This document shows positions 8,646-17,574 of a stretch of 64,000 nucleotides of DNA, piece after piece. Location: positions 3,740,001-3,804,000 of the forward strand of contig NZ_CP050022.2 of NCBI RefSeq assembly GCF_011602485.2, read 5' to 3'. Below the pieces are notes generated by a model, which saw nothing but the letters and a program-made list of their open reading frames with translations, was not told where the DNA came from and made no database searches. The stretch comes from Bradyrhizobium sp. 1(2017). GTDB taxonomy: Bacteria; Pseudomonadota; Alphaproteobacteria; Rhizobiales; Xanthobacteraceae. The stretch's first letter is position 1. Each line of letters starts with the position of its first letter. The translations under genes and the position numbers were made by a program.

Positions 8646-8659
8646 CGGATGAAAGTCCG

Positions 8660-8752
8660 GTAGGGTGGGCAATGGCGCGCTTGCGCCATGCCCATCATTT
8701 TCCCTCCATCTCGAGGTGGACGGTGGGCACGCTTTCGCTTTGCCCACCCTAC
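8660..8752. repeat. 93-bp palindromic repeat with 13-bp arms
   Basis: GTAGGGTGGGCAA at 8660-8672 is the exact reverse complement of TTGCCCACCCTAC at 8740-8752. Inside is a smaller palindrome, ATGGCGCGCTTGCGCCAT. It fills most of the gap before the formamidase gene and resembles a widespread Bradyrhizobium intergenic repeat. The remaining bases to 8885 hold only the likely leader of that gene. Confidence 0.6.
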
Positions 8753-8885
8753 GGCATCGCGGCTGGCGCGCCCGCTGCGCGAAACACGGGCGTGCCCAGA
8801 TCCTTTAAGCTTAAAATAAAGACTAGGATGGCGGCCCCGCCGGTGGCAGACTGGAGTCTGGTTCGCTGGACGAGTGGATACAACG

Positions 8886-9695
8886 ATGCGCGATTGGGAT
8901 GACGCTTATGCCAATTCGGCCCATATCCCGGGCTCGGACAAGATGCCGGCGCTGTGGGCGGAGCAGGCGGCGGCGTACCGCGCCGGACTGAAGGAGTTTC
9001 GTGCGGACATCGCCTACGGCCCCGGTGAGCGCCAGCGCCTCGACCTGATCCTGCCCGACGGTGACAGCAAGGGCCTCGTCGTCTTCGTCCACGGCGGCTA
9101 CTGGATGCGCTTCGACAAGTCGACCTGGACCGATCTGGCCGAAGGCGCACGGCATCACGGCTGGACGGTGGCGCTGCCGAGCTACACGCTGACGCCGGCC
9201 GCGCGCATCTCCGACATCACTGCCGAGGTCACGGCTGCGATCGCCAAGGCGGCCTCGCTGGTCGCGGGACCGATTCGGCTCGCTGGACATTCTGCCGGCG
9301 GCCATCTCGTCACACGCATGCTGTGCGACGACAGCCGGCTCGAGCCCGCTGTCTACAACCGCATCGCTGGCACGCTCTCGATCAGTGGCCTGCATGATCT
9401 GCGTCCGCTGCTCAAGACCAGGATGAACGAGACGCTGCGCATGACGATGGACGAGGCGACGCTGGAAAGCGCGGCGCTGCACCTGCCACGCGGGCAGTCG
9501 CCTGTGACCGCCTGGGTCGGCGGCAGCGAGCGCCCCGAATTCATCCGCCAGTCCGACCTGATGGCAAATGTCTGGACCGGTTTCGACGTGCCGACGCGCC
9601 TTGTCGTCGATCCCGGGCTCAACCATTTTACGGTGATCGACGGGCTCAAGGACCCGTCGTCCCCGATCACTGCGCGCCTGATCGGCCTCGATTGA
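8886..9695 (+). CDS. Kynurenine formamidase, alpha/beta-hydrolase type
   Basis: It likely hydrolyses N-formylkynurenine to kynurenine. The oxyanion-hole block HGGYW (residues 69-73) is the mark of the arylformamidase branch of the alpha/beta-hydrolases, and the nucleophile is Ser136 in GHSAGGH. The C-terminal NHFTVIDGL supplies the catalytic His. At 269 residues it is full length. This is the animal-like enzyme type, not the metal-dependent bacterial KynB. ATG 8886 is preferred over GTG 8874. Placement 33 nt before kynA and just ahead of kynU strongly supports the assignment. Confidence 0.87.
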   Translation: MRDWDDAYANSAHIPGSDKMPALWAEQAAAYRAGLKEFRADIAYGPGERQRLDLILPDGDSKGLVVFVHGGYWMRFDKSTWTDLAEGARHHGWTVALPSYTLTPAARISDITAEVTAAIAKAASLVAGPIRLAGHSAGGHLVTRMLCDDSRLEPAVYNRIAGTLSISGLHDLRPLLKTRMNETLRMTMDEATLESAALHLPRGQSPVTAWVGGSERPEFIRQSDLMANVWTGFDVPTRLVVDPGLNHFTVIDGLKDPSSPITARLIGLD

Positions 9696-9728
9696 CGCAG
9701 CCGGGATGATCAATCGAAAGGACCTGTC

Positions 9729-10568
9729 ATGACGTCCAGCGATTACGATCCTGCAAGAGAAGGCGCCGAGACGGATTTCGCCCGGCGCATGTCCTATGGC
9801 AACTATCTGGCGCTGGATGCGATCCTCGGGGCGCAGCATCCGCTCTCGGAAGCGCATGACGAGATGCTGTTCATCATCCAGCATCAGACCACGGAGCTGT
9901 GGATGCGCCTTGCCATCCACGAGCTCAGCGCCGCGCGTCGGGCTATCGCGCGGGACGAAGTGCAGCCCGCGATGAAGATGCTGGCGCGGGTGTCGCGCAT
10001 CTTCGAGCAGCTCAACGGTGCCTGGGACGTGCTGCGCACCATGACACCGAGCGAATATACCCGCTTCCGCTCGCAGCTCGGCCAGTCCTCGGGCTTTCAG
10101 TCGCGCCAATACCGGCTGATCGAATTTCTGCTCGGCAACCGCAACCATGCCATGCTCAAGCCGCACGCGCACGATGTGGAAACGACAAGACTGCTCGAAT
10201 CCGAGCTCGCGACGCCCAGTCTCTATGACGAGGTGCTGCGGCTCGCCGACCGCAACGGGCTCAAGATGCCCGCAGCTGTGCTCTCGCGCGACGTCCGCGA
10301 GACCCATGGCTTCAACGAGGGCGTGCTGCAGGCTTGGCGTATCGTCTACGAGGCGCCGGAGACGCATTGGATGCTCTACGAGCTTGCCGAAAAGCTGGTC
10401 GATTTCGAGGACTATTTCCGGCGCTGGCGCTTCAACCATGTGACGACGGTCGAGCGCGTCATCGGCTTCAAGCGCGGCACCGGCGGCACCGGCGGCGTCA
10501 GCTATCTCAAACGGATGCTCGAGGTCGAGCTGTTTCCCGAGCTCTGGCGCGTTCGCACCATTCTGTAG
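9729..10568 (+). CDS. kynA: Tryptophan 2,3-dioxygenase
   Basis: This heme enzyme opens the indole ring of L-tryptophan to N-formylkynurenine. The match is clear throughout: [15 protein letters not shown], the active-site block [15 protein letters not shown] with the catalytic His, [12 protein letters not shown], and [24 protein letters not shown], where the His after FN is the proximal heme ligand. Full length at 279 residues. A GAAAGGA site precedes ATG 9729. It is the middle gene of the kynurenine operon. Confidence 0.96.
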   Translation: MTSSDYDPAREGAETDFARRMSYGNYLALDAILGAQHPLSEAHDEMLFIIQHQTTELWMRLAIHELSAARRAIARDEVQPAMKMLARVSRIFEQLNGAWDVLRTMTPSEYTRFRSQLGQSSGFQSRQYRLIEFLLGNRNHAMLKPHAHDVETTRLLESELATPSLYDEVLRLADRNGLKMPAAVLSRDVRETHGFNEGVLQAWRIVYEAPETHWMLYELAEKLVDFEDYFRRWRFNHVTTVERVIGFKRGTGGTGGVSYLKRMLEVELFPELWRVRTIL

Positions 10569-10576
10569 AGATCTTC

Positions 10577-11779
10577 ATGGCCAGGCTTCGCGTCTATGAC
10601 GACACCAGGGCGTTGTTCCATCTTCCGGGCGACGTGATCTATCTCGACGGCAATTCGCTCGGCGCGCTGCCATCAGGCGTTGCCGAGCGCGTCAACCGCG
10701 TCATCACCGACGAGTGGGGCAATGAGCTGATCCGCGCCTGGAACACCGCCGGCTGGTATGCCCAGCCGCGCCATGTCGGCGATCGCATCGCGCGGCTGAT
10801 CGGTGCGGGCGCAGGCTCCGTAATGGTCGGAGACACGCTGTCGCTCAAGGTCTATCAGGCGCTCGCGGCTGCGCTCGACATGAATGCCTCGCGCAAGGCG
10901 GTCTTATCCGATACCGGAAATTTTCCGACGGACCTCTACATGGCCGAGGGCCTGATTCAAACGCTCGGGCGGGGCCATCAATTGCGTCTGGTCGCGCCGG
11001 AGGAGATCGAGGCCGCGTTGTCGGAAGAGGTCGCCGTCCTCTACATCACCGAGGTCGATTACCGCACCGGACGCCGACACGACATGGCGAAGCTCACCGC
11101 GAAGGCGCATGCGCTCGGGATCGTCACGGTCTGGGATCTCGCGCATTCCGCCGGCGCGCTGCCGGTCGATCTCGCCGGCTGCGGCGCTGATTTCGCCGCC
11201 GGTTGCACCTACAAATATCTCAATGCCGGTCCCGGTGCGCCGGCTTTCCTCTACGTCGCGCCACGCCACGTCGACAGCGCGCGTGCCGCTCTGTCGGGAT
11301 GGATGGGCCATGCAAAGCCGTTCGCATTCGAGCTCGCCTATGCGGCGGCCGGCGGTGTCGAGCGCATGCGTGTCGGCACGCCGCCGGTGTTGGCGATGGC
11401 TGCGCTGGAGGCCTCGCTCGACATCTGGGACAGGGTCGATATCGCCGAGGTTCGTGCCCGTTCGCTGGCGCTCGGCGATCTCCTGATCGCCGAAGTCGAG
11501 CGCCGTTGCCCATCCTTGAGGCTGGTGACACCGCGCGCACATGAATGCCGCGGCTCCCAGGTCTCCTTCGCCTTCGATGGCGGCTACGCCGCCATGCAGG
11601 CACTGATTGCCCGCGGCGTCATCGGTGATTTCCGCGCGCCAGACATCATGCGGTTCGGCATCACGCCACTGTACATCGGCGAAAGCGAGATCGTGCGGGC
11701 GGCCGAGATCATCGAAGAGGTGATCACAGGCGAGGTTTGGCGACGGCCGGAGTATCAGGTCGTGAACGCGGTGACGTGA
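10577..11779 (+). CDS. kynU: Kynureninase
   Basis: This PLP enzyme cleaves kynurenine to anthranilate and alanine. Characteristic blocks are YLDGNSLGALP, VGDTLSLKVYQALAAAL (phosphate and ring contacts), FPTDLYMAEGL, WDLAHSAGALPVDL, and CTYKYLNAGPG with the PLP-binding Lys near residue 213. Full length at 400 residues. ATG 10577 starts 8 nt after the kynA stop, so the two are cotranscribed. The operon ends here; a palindromic repeat follows. Confidence 0.95.
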   Translation: MARLRVYDDTRALFHLPGDVIYLDGNSLGALPSGVAERVNRVITDEWGNELIRAWNTAGWYAQPRHVGDRIARLIGAGAGSVMVGDTLSLKVYQALAAALDMNASRKAVLSDTGNFPTDLYMAEGLIQTLGRGHQLRLVAPEEIEAALSEEVAVLYITEVDYRTGRRHDMAKLTAKAHALGIVTVWDLAHSAGALPVDLAGCGADFAAGCTYKYLNAGPGAPAFLYVAPRHVDSARAALSGWMGHAKPFAFELAYAAAGGVERMRVGTPPVLAMAALEASLDIWDRVDIAEVRARSLALGDLLIAEVERRCPSLRLVTPRAHECRGSQVSFAFDGGYAAMQALIARGVIGDFRAPDIMRFGITPLYIGESEIVRAAEIIEEVITGEVWRRPEYQVVNAVT

Positions 11780-11801
11780 GGAAAGGGCGTCTTTCCACGT
11801 C

Positions 11802-11885
11802 GTTGCGAGCAGCTCTTACGACGAAGCAACCCAGGAGTCTTCCGCAAAGCCACTCTGGACTGCTTTGCTTCGCTCGCTATGACGG
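11802..11885. repeat. Dispersed palindromic intergenic repeat (copy 2)
   Basis: It starts CGTCGTTGCGAGCAG, ends GCTTTGCTTCGCTCGC followed by TATGACGG, and the two halves are imperfect inverted copies. It resembles the element at 8567-8645. It separates two convergent genes and may act as a terminator for both. Confidence 0.5.
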
Positions 11886-11893
11886 CGGAGAGA

Positions 11894-12682
11894 TCAGGGA
11901 CGTTCGCCCCACAGCGCGCTCAAGATCGCATCGAGCCCGTCCGTGAGCGCCGCAGGTCCTGGCTGCAGGATGATCGGCGACTTGATCTCGACCATGCGGT
12001 CGTTGCGCACCGCAGGAATCTCGCTCCAGCCCTCGCGCTGCCTGATGCGGGCAGGGACGACCTTCTTGCCGCACCATGAGGCGAGGATCACATCGGGCGC
12101 CGCGTCCCGCACCGTCTCCGTCGAGACAATGCGGTCCTTCGCGGCCTGCCGTGATCGCAGCTCCGGAAACACATCGATGCCGCCGGCGATCTCGATCAGC
12201 TCGGACACCCAGCCGATGCCCGAGATCAGCGGATCGTCCCATTCCTCGAAATAGACTCTTGGGCGCGGCGCGGGGCGGGGCGTTGCAGCGATCGCGGCGA
12301 GGCGCCGCTCAAGATCCTGAACGAGGTGTTCCGCGCCCTCGGCCGCGCCGACCAGCGCACCGAGCGTGCGGATCATCGTCAAGATCCCGGCGACGTCGCG
12401 CTGGTTGAAGACATGGACGTCGACGCCGGCACGGACGAGGTCGGCGACGATGCCGGCCTGCAGATCGGAGAAGGCCAGCACCAGATCCGGTTCCAGTGCC
12501 AGGATTTTTGGAATGTCCGCCGACACGAACGCCGACACCCGCGGCTTCTCCCGCCGCACCTGGGGCGGACGGACGGCATAACCGGAGACGCCGACGATGC
12601 GGTCCTGCTCGCCGAGTAGATAGAGCGTTTCGACCGTCTCTTCGGTCAGGCAGACGATGCGGCGGGGCGGGAAGTGGCGCAT
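11894..12682 (-). CDS. Cobalamin/siderophore-type substrate-binding protein without signal peptide
   Basis: The 262-residue product has the BtuF/FhuD helical-backbone fold: RRIVCLTEETVETLYLLGEQDRIVGVSGYA, PKILALEPDLVLAFSDLQAGIVADLVRAGVDVHVFN, a GIGWVSELIEIAGG block and PDVILASWCGKKV. Unlike transport partners it begins directly with the domain and lacks a signal peptide, and no permease or ATPase is nearby. It is therefore likely a cytoplasmic corrinoid or ligand binder rather than an ABC importer subunit. The ligand is inferred from family resemblance only. Confidence 0.8.
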   Translation of the reverse strand: MRHFPPRRIVCLTEETVETLYLLGEQDRIVGVSGYAVRPPQVRREKPRVSAFVSADIPKILALEPDLVLAFSDLQAGIVADLVRAGVDVHVFNQRDVAGILTMIRTLGALVGAAEGAEHLVQDLERRLAAIAATPRPAPRPRVYFEEWDDPLISGIGWVSELIEIAGGIDVFPELRSRQAAKDRIVSTETVRDAAPDVILASWCGKKVVPARIRQREGWSEIPAVRNDRMVEIKSPIILQPGPAALTDGLDAILSALWGERP

Positions 12683-12800
12683 GGGAGAAGCCTATGCACA
12701 ATGTCCGCGCGGCTGTCAGCCCGTCCATTACCTCGGACGTCATTGCTTTGCTGCGCGAAGCAATTCACGCTGGGACAACAAGGAATTGGGAGGAGATCCG

Positions 12801-13199
12801 ATGACGCCGCTCGAGAAACTCAAAGCGATGAAGATGCCGTTCGCCGAGCTCAAGGGCGTCGAGTTCGTCGAGGCAGGGAAGGACCGTGTGGTGGCGCGGA
12901 TGACGGTTCGGCCGGACCTCTGCACGCTTCATCACACCATCCATGGCGGGGCGGTGATGGCGCTGGCCGATTCCGTCGGGGCGGCTGCGACGGTGATCAA
13001 CCTGCCGGACGATGCCAAAGGCACGACGACTCTGGAGAGCAAGACCAACTTCATCGGCGGGGCCAAGGAAGGAACCACGGTCATCGCCACCGCGACCCCT
13101 GTCCACCGGGGCCGGCGGACCCAGGTCTGGACCACCCGGCTGGAGACAGAGGACGGCAAGCTGGTGGCCGTGGTGACCCAGACGCAGCTGGTCCTGTAA
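12801..13199 (+). CDS. PaaI-type hotdog thioesterase
   Basis: The 132-residue protein has the single hotdog fold of acyl-CoA thioesterases. The block HHTIHGGAVMALADSVGAAA contains the HGG turn and the Asp expected for hydrolysis, followed by ESKTNFIGGAKEGTTVIATATPVHRGRRTQVW. AGGAGA lies 5-10 nt before ATG 12801. The substrate is not predictable. It stands alone, with part of a dispersed repeat (CGTCATTGCTTTGCTGCGCGAAG) in its upstream region. Confidence 0.88.
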   Translation: MTPLEKLKAMKMPFAELKGVEFVEAGKDRVVARMTVRPDLCTLHHTIHGGAVMALADSVGAAATVINLPDDAKGTTTLESKTNFIGGAKEGTTVIATATPVHRGRRTQVWTTRLETEDGKLVAVVTQTQLVL

Positions 13200-13351
13200 G
13201 ACAACGGAGCTTTGATTCCGTTAACGAATTGCTTGTCTCTGGTGCCGCTAAGTTGGGCAGGTTCCCGTCTTGAAAGTGATGGTGCGATGCACAATATAGG
13301 GGGCCTAGGGATTCGAACGCCTCCTCGAGGGACACCAAGAGGAGTTTTGAC

Positions 13352-13957
13352 GTGGTACTTGAAGAGACCGTCCGCACCGCTCCAAGCTATGTGCGGACCC
13401 TGAGCCAGCAGGAAGAATTGCCGCTTCTGCGCGATCACCTGCTGCGACTTGACGCCGGCAGCCGGCACGACCGATTCAACGGTTTTCTCGACGACAGCTT
13501 CATTGAGCGTTACGCCGCCCGCTGCGCCGAAGACGGCACGGTGATCGTCGCGTACATCGTCGACGGCGTGGTCCGCGGCGCGGCCGAGCTGCATCCGCCG
13601 GAAGATGACTCGCTGCCCGAGGTCGCCTTCAGCGTGGAGGCCTCCGCGCGCCGCCAGGGCGTCGGCAGCGTGCTGTTCCGCCGCCTGATCGCGGAAGCGC
13701 GCTGGAAGGGCTACAAGCGCCTGCGCATCACCACCGGGGCGGAGAATCATGCCATGCGGGCGCTCGCCCGGAAGTTCGGAGCGGACCTCGCTTTCCGGCA
13801 CGGCGAATCGACCGGAACGATCGATCTCGCCAAGACGCCCGAAGCCGAGCTTGCCGATCTCGCGGCTTCGCCGTTCACGGCCGGTCGGGCCTTGCTCAGC
13901 TTCAACTCGACCTGCTGGAAGATCATCTCCAGCATGTATGGCAATCGCGCCGCGTGA
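13352..13957 (+). CDS. GNAT family N-acetyltransferase
   Basis: The 201-residue product has a single GNAT domain. The acetyl-CoA pyrophosphate loop appears as VEASARRQGVGSVLFRRLI (about residues 90-108), and the later NHAMRALARKFGADLAFR matches the family's final helix and strand. The start is GTG 13352 with AGGAG 8 nt upstream. The substrate is unknown. It is followed directly by a strong hairpin shared with the convergent downstream gene. Confidence 0.88.
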   Translation: MVLEETVRTAPSYVRTLSQQEELPLLRDHLLRLDAGSRHDRFNGFLDDSFIERYAARCAEDGTVIVAYIVDGVVRGAAELHPPEDDSLPEVAFSVEASARRQGVGSVLFRRLIAEARWKGYKRLRITTGAENHAMRALARKFGADLAFRHGESTGTIDLAKTPEAELADLAASPFTAGRALLSFNSTCWKIISSMYGNRAA

Positions 13958-13963
13958 ATCAAA

Positions 13964-13990
13964 AAGCGGACCGGCAAGACCGGTCCGCTT
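13964..13990 (-). terminator. Intrinsic terminator between convergent genes
   Basis: AAGCGGACCGG and CCGGTCCGCTT form a perfect 11-bp stem with a 5-nt loop. On the minus strand the stem is followed by TTTTTGATT, a good terminator for the gene at 14017. The plus-strand side lacks a clear T tract, so it is weaker for the GNAT gene. Confidence 0.8.
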
Positions 13991-14016
13991 CCGTATTCGG
14001 GTAGTGCGATGGGCGC

Positions 14017-14322
14017 TTAAGTGCCGGTGCGCTTGTCGTTGCCGAAACGGCGGACGACGCGGCGCTCCACCACGACCGAGCGCTGCGCGCCCTGTTCGCC
14101 GGCGATCACCCGGGTTGCGGTGATGCGGCTATTGGTGCGGGCCTGCTTCTTGACTTCGGCCTGCACGACATCGAGCGGCATGCCCATCAGCGCTGCAGCG
14201 ATCTCGGCCTGCTGCTCCTGGTCGTCGGTAATGCCGATGGCGGCGAAGATCGCCTCGTCCAGGGTGGGCGGGTCGTGGCGCACGCGCCGCGTGCCATATT
14301 TGGTATTCCAGTCTGCGCTCAT
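14017..14322 (-). CDS. Conserved-looking hypothetical protein (101 aa)
   Basis: This is a small soluble protein with acidic N-terminal helices (TLDEAIFAAIGITDDQEQQAEIAAALMGMP) and a basic C-terminus (VVVERRVVRRFGNDKR). No domain is recognised. GC3 bias is strong and a terminator follows directly, so it is very likely a real gene. The first half, with its helix repeats, and the basic tail would fit a nucleic-acid or membrane contact, but that is only a guess. Confidence 0.7.
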   Translation of the reverse strand: MSADWNTKYGTRRVRHDPPTLDEAIFAAIGITDDQEQQAEIAAALMGMPLDVVQAEVKKQARTNSRITATRVIAGEQGAQRSVVVERRVVRRFGNDKRTGT

Positions 14323-14417
14323 AACGGCCTCGTTTTGATGCCGGGATACCTAGTGCCGCGAATGTTGCATTGCAATATGGAATCGCTGTGGCATCTCAGC
14401 TATGCACCGGTCGGGTG

Positions 14418-15128
14418 TCAGGGCGGTGACGTGACACCAGCGCTGGCCTCAATCCGTTGCTGGGGCCAGCGTTTCAGTGCTGCGTGTCCTGCCTGGGTCA
14501 GTCCGTAGATTCCCCGTTCGGCCCGCTCGAACCACCCATAGACATTGTTAAGCAAGATCTTGCCGGCATCGGGACAGCGTTGGCGCAGCTCGCTCACCCG
14601 CCGCGGGCCTTCGGCGAGCGCCGAGGCGCAGGCCAGCGCCTGCTGCCGATAGGCCGTCATGATCGGCGACCGGGTGCTGCCGCCGAGCACGGGATCGCCC
14701 TGACGGCGCTGGTGTTCGGCGACGAGGCGGGAGCGGACTTTCGGCTCCCGGCGCGGCGCCGCCGTTGGCGGCTTCACCAGCACCTCGACCTGGCCGCGAT
14801 CGGTGACCCCGAGCATGCCGAAGCCGAGGCGGCGGCAGAGATTGCGATAGCGCGCGTCGCTCTCGCGTCCCTTGCCGCGGGACGACATCTTCGCCGCGAT
14901 CCAGACCTCGTCGCCAGCCGGCGCGCGGTCGACCGCCTGGAGGACCAGCTCGAGATTGAAGGCGAGCTTAAGCTCGCCGATCACGACGACCGGTGGATCG
15001 CCGGCGCTGAGGCCGACGAGATCGCAGCCGCCGATCTCGCCCTTGACGGTGAAGCCGAGCTCTTCGAGGAAGCGTTTGACGGGCAGGTAAAGCGCGGTTT
15101 CCAAGGAAATGTCCGGTCTGAGAATCAC
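14418..15128 (-). CDS. DUF2161 protein, PD-(D/E)XK nuclease-like
   Basis: The 236-residue product begins with ETALYLPVKRFLEELGFTVKGEIGGCDLVGL, then VVVIGELKLAFNLELVLQAVDR. The GE...D...ELK pattern is the PD-(D/E)XK active-site signature of the DUF2161 group. The C-terminal half (about 160-225) looks like a winged helix (RRVSELRQRCPDAGKILLNNVYGWFERAERGIYGLT). The biological role is unknown; a DNA-processing or repair role is a family-level guess. It stands alone between intergenic gaps. Confidence 0.8.
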   Translation of the reverse strand: MILRPDISLETALYLPVKRFLEELGFTVKGEIGGCDLVGLSAGDPPVVVIGELKLAFNLELVLQAVDRAPAGDEVWIAAKMSSRGKGRESDARYRNLCRRLGFGMLGVTDRGQVEVLVKPPTAAPRREPKVRSRLVAEHQRRQGDPVLGGSTRSPIMTAYRQQALACASALAEGPRRVSELRQRCPDAGKILLNNVYGWFERAERGIYGLTQAGHAALKRWPQQRIEASAGVTSPP

Positions 15129-15202
15129 TCGGGAGCAGTCTAGAGCCTTCTCGGCTCAGATTGAATCGGAGCCGCCGCTGGGGGCTGCCGGCGAGGCCTT
15201 TC

Positions 15203-15883
15203 TCACACCCGTCCGCCCACTGGAATCAGCGCGCCGGTGATGCCGCTTGCGGCGTCGCTGGCGAGGAACAGGATGATTTCTGCGAGCTCCTGCGGCGTCA
15301 CCCATTTGGAGAAGTCCGCGTTCGGCATGTTTGCGCGGTTGGCTCTGGTATCGATGATCGACGGCAGCACCGCGTTCACCGTGACCTTGCCTTTCCACTC
15401 ATTGGCGAGCGCCTCGGTGAGGCGATGCACGCCTGCCTTCGAGGCCGCATAGGGTCCCATGCCGCTGCCGGCCTGGAGCGCGCCGATGGCGCCGATATTG
15501 ACGATGCGGCCGGCCCTGGAGGCGGCGAGGTGCGGCAGCGCCGCGCGCGAGGCGTTGAGCGCGGTCAGGACGTTCAGCGCATGCATGCGCTGCCACGTCG
15601 CGACGGCGCCGTCGCCAACGGTTTCGAAGGCGAAGCCGCCCGCGATGTTGATCAGGGCATCGAGCCTGCCAAAGTGCTTGGCCGCCGTCTCGACTGCCGT
15701 CTTCGCCTGCGTGGCGTCGGAGAGGTCGACGCCGCCGATCTCGATGCTGTCAGGCGTTGCTTGGGCTTGCGAAGGGGCGTGATCGATGCCGGCGACGCGC
15801 GCGCCGCGCGTTTGCGCGGTGGTGGCAACCACCTTGCCAAGCGCGCCGAGCGCACCGGTTACGATAATCACTTTTCCCTGCAC
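15203..15883 (-). CDS. Short-chain dehydrogenase/reductase
   Basis: This is an NAD(P)-dependent SDR of the classical type: cofactor loop TGALGALG near the N-terminus, NIAGG, the catalytic YAASK with the expected Ser one strand earlier, and NAVLPSIIDT. The family NNAG is NIAG here. The product has 226 residues from GTG 15883, which has GGAGA 5 nt upstream; a longer reading starting at 15955 has no such site. The C-terminus FLASDAASGITGALIPVGG is typical. The substrate is unknown. Confidence 0.9.
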   Translation of the reverse strand: MQGKVIIVTGALGALGKVVATTAQTRGARVAGIDHAPSQAQATPDSIEIGGVDLSDATQAKTAVETAAKHFGRLDALINIAGGFAFETVGDGAVATWQRMHALNVLTALNASRAALPHLAASRAGRIVNIGAIGALQAGSGMGPYAASKAGVHRLTEALANEWKGKVTVNAVLPSIIDTRANRANMPNADFSKWVTPQELAEIILFLASDAASGITGALIPVGGRV

Positions 15884-16000
15884 AACGCTCTCCGTCGTTT
15901 CCCTGCGCCGACCATCGCGCAGGGTTGATTGCGCTTGCAATGGCGGCAACTTCAAGGCCGGGCTATAGATGCAACTTTAGATCGTTGAGGAGGTTGTCTC

Positions 16001-16741
16001 ATGCCTGACAATTTGCCGACCATCGAGTTTCCCACCGCAATCGTTGATCTGCAGTATCCGCTGGAGAATTTCAGGAAGGCATTAAGCGGAAAGGGGCCCG
16101 TGCGCATCGTGGCGATGGGGTCGTCCTCGACCGCTGGGCTCGGCAATGTCGTTGCATATCCCCCGCGGCTCGAGCTGTATCTGAGAAAGCACTACAAGGA
16201 TGATGATCCTCGTCGAGACATCCGGATCGAGGTGCTCAACCGCGGCAAGGGCGGTGAAGATGCGCCGCAGGAGGTGGCCCGGTTCGACGGCGACATCTTC
16301 GCTGACAATCCTTCGCTGGTGCTCTGGCAGGTCGGAACCAACGTCGTCTTTCGCAAGGAGCAGTTTGACTTCGATGAGGTGGTCGAGAAGATCGTCGAGG
16401 GATTGGAGCTCCTGCGCGGTCACCCGACCATGGACATCATATTGATCGATCCCCAGTACGTGACGGCGATGCTGTTCGACGACAATGCTGAACTCTCGGA
16501 GAAGATGGTCTCCGCGATCCGGTCCGCAGCGCAAAGCGCCAAGGTGAATCTGTTCCAGCGTTGGGCCTTGATGCGGCACTGGCACGTTTACGACAATGCG
16601 TCGTTCGAGCAGTTGCTCGCTCCGGACGACGAGTTGAAGCTGCACCAGAGCGACTGGAGCACCATGCAGGTTGCCCGCGCTCTTCGTTCAGCGATCCTCA
16701 AGGCCACCGGCGTGACTCAAAGATGCCCGTGTCTGATTTGA
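16001..16741 (+). CDS. SGNH/GDSL-family hydrolase
   Basis: The 246-residue product is a cytosolic-looking esterase of the SGNH superfamily. Block I is VAMGSSSTAGLGN with the nucleophile Ser, block II is NRGKGGEDAPQE, block III is LWQVGTNVVF, and block V is DELKLHQSDW with the Asp and His. No signal peptide is evident. The physiological substrate is unknown. The gene is convergent with the phosphatase gene 17 nt downstream. Confidence 0.85.
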   Translation: MPDNLPTIEFPTAIVDLQYPLENFRKALSGKGPVRIVAMGSSSTAGLGNVVAYPPRLELYLRKHYKDDDPRRDIRIEVLNRGKGGEDAPQEVARFDGDIFADNPSLVLWQVGTNVVFRKEQFDFDEVVEKIVEGLELLRGHPTMDIILIDPQYVTAMLFDDNAELSEKMVSAIRSAAQSAKVNLFQRWALMRHWHVYDNASFEQLLAPDDELKLHQSDWSTMQVARALRSAILKATGVTQRCPCLI

Positions 16742-16758
16742 GATAACGCTGCTTCAGC

Positions 16759-17502
16759 TTACGACTTGAGATAGCGCTCCTTCAGCGCCGTCCGCTCCGC
16801 CGCGCCGAGCTTGAGGGCGTCGCGCAAATAGGTTTCGATATCGCCATATTCCTGGCCGACGGCTTCGAACGCGGCGGCAAGGTACGAGGCTTCGACGCTG
16901 CCGATGGCATTGCGGACGTCCTCCGGCAGGTCGATGGCAGCGGTCGCATCGCGCTTGTAGTGCTGGTTGGTGAGCAAATAGTCCTCGGCAATGATTTCGT
17001 CGGGCACACCGAGCGCATGCAGGATCAGCGCGCTGGCAAAGCCGGTGCGGTCCTTGCCCGCCGTGCAATGGATCACGAGCGGCGCGCGGTCTTCCAGAAG
17101 ATGGCCAAACAAGTTGCGAAAGCTGTGCGTGTTGTGGCGAACGTAGTTGCGATAGGATTCGCGCATGAGCTCCAGCGCGACCGGTGCCGTCAGCGTGCCC
17201 CTCGCAAGCTCGGTGCGTAGCGCGGCGACCACCGTCGGCTCGATCGGCAGCGAATGAACCGTGATCTCGTTGACGACGCAGATGCCGGCCGCGCGCTCCT
17301 CCACGCCACGAAAATCGAATGCGCTTCGGACGCCGAGCGCGCGAACGATCTCGACATCGGCGGCCGTGAGCTGGCCGAGATGGTTGGAGCGGAAGATGTG
17401 GCGCCAGCGCGTGGTGCGGCCGTCGGCCGTCGGATAGCCGCCGAGATCGCGAAAATTGCTGGCGCCTTGCAGGGCGAGGTGGCGGGAAGGGGAGTCTGAC
17501 AT
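16759..17502 (-). CDS. Tyrosine-protein-phosphatase-like protein
   Basis: The protein shows the bacterial Y_phosphatase3 layout: ASNFRDLGGYPTADGRTTRWRHIFRSNHL at the N-terminus, DFRGVEER for the general-acid region, and the P-loop HCTAGKDRTG with the nucleophile Cys at about 146 and the phosphate-binding Arg at 152. The Lys and Asp in the loop resemble phosphoinositide phosphatases, so lipid substrates are possible. Full length at 247 residues. Confidence 0.9.
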   Translation of the reverse strand: MSDSPSRHLALQGASNFRDLGGYPTADGRTTRWRHIFRSNHLGQLTAADVEIVRALGVRSAFDFRGVEERAAGICVVNEITVHSLPIEPTVVAALRTELARGTLTAPVALELMRESYRNYVRHNTHSFRNLFGHLLEDRAPLVIHCTAGKDRTGFASALILHALGVPDEIIAEDYLLTNQHYKRDATAAIDLPEDVRNAIGSVEASYLAAAFEAVGQEYGDIETYLRDALKLGAAERTALKERYLKS

Positions 17503-17574
17503 GGGGGATCGGCTTGGGTTATGGTTCCAACGGATGCACTGCGGCGTCCTTAAAGTCCATTACAGGGGTCGAAC

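Noticed and set aside
8823-10439. A 538-codon open frame opposite formamidase and kynA
   Set aside because: Both plus-strand genes have catalytic motifs and correct lengths; the antisense product shows no domain.
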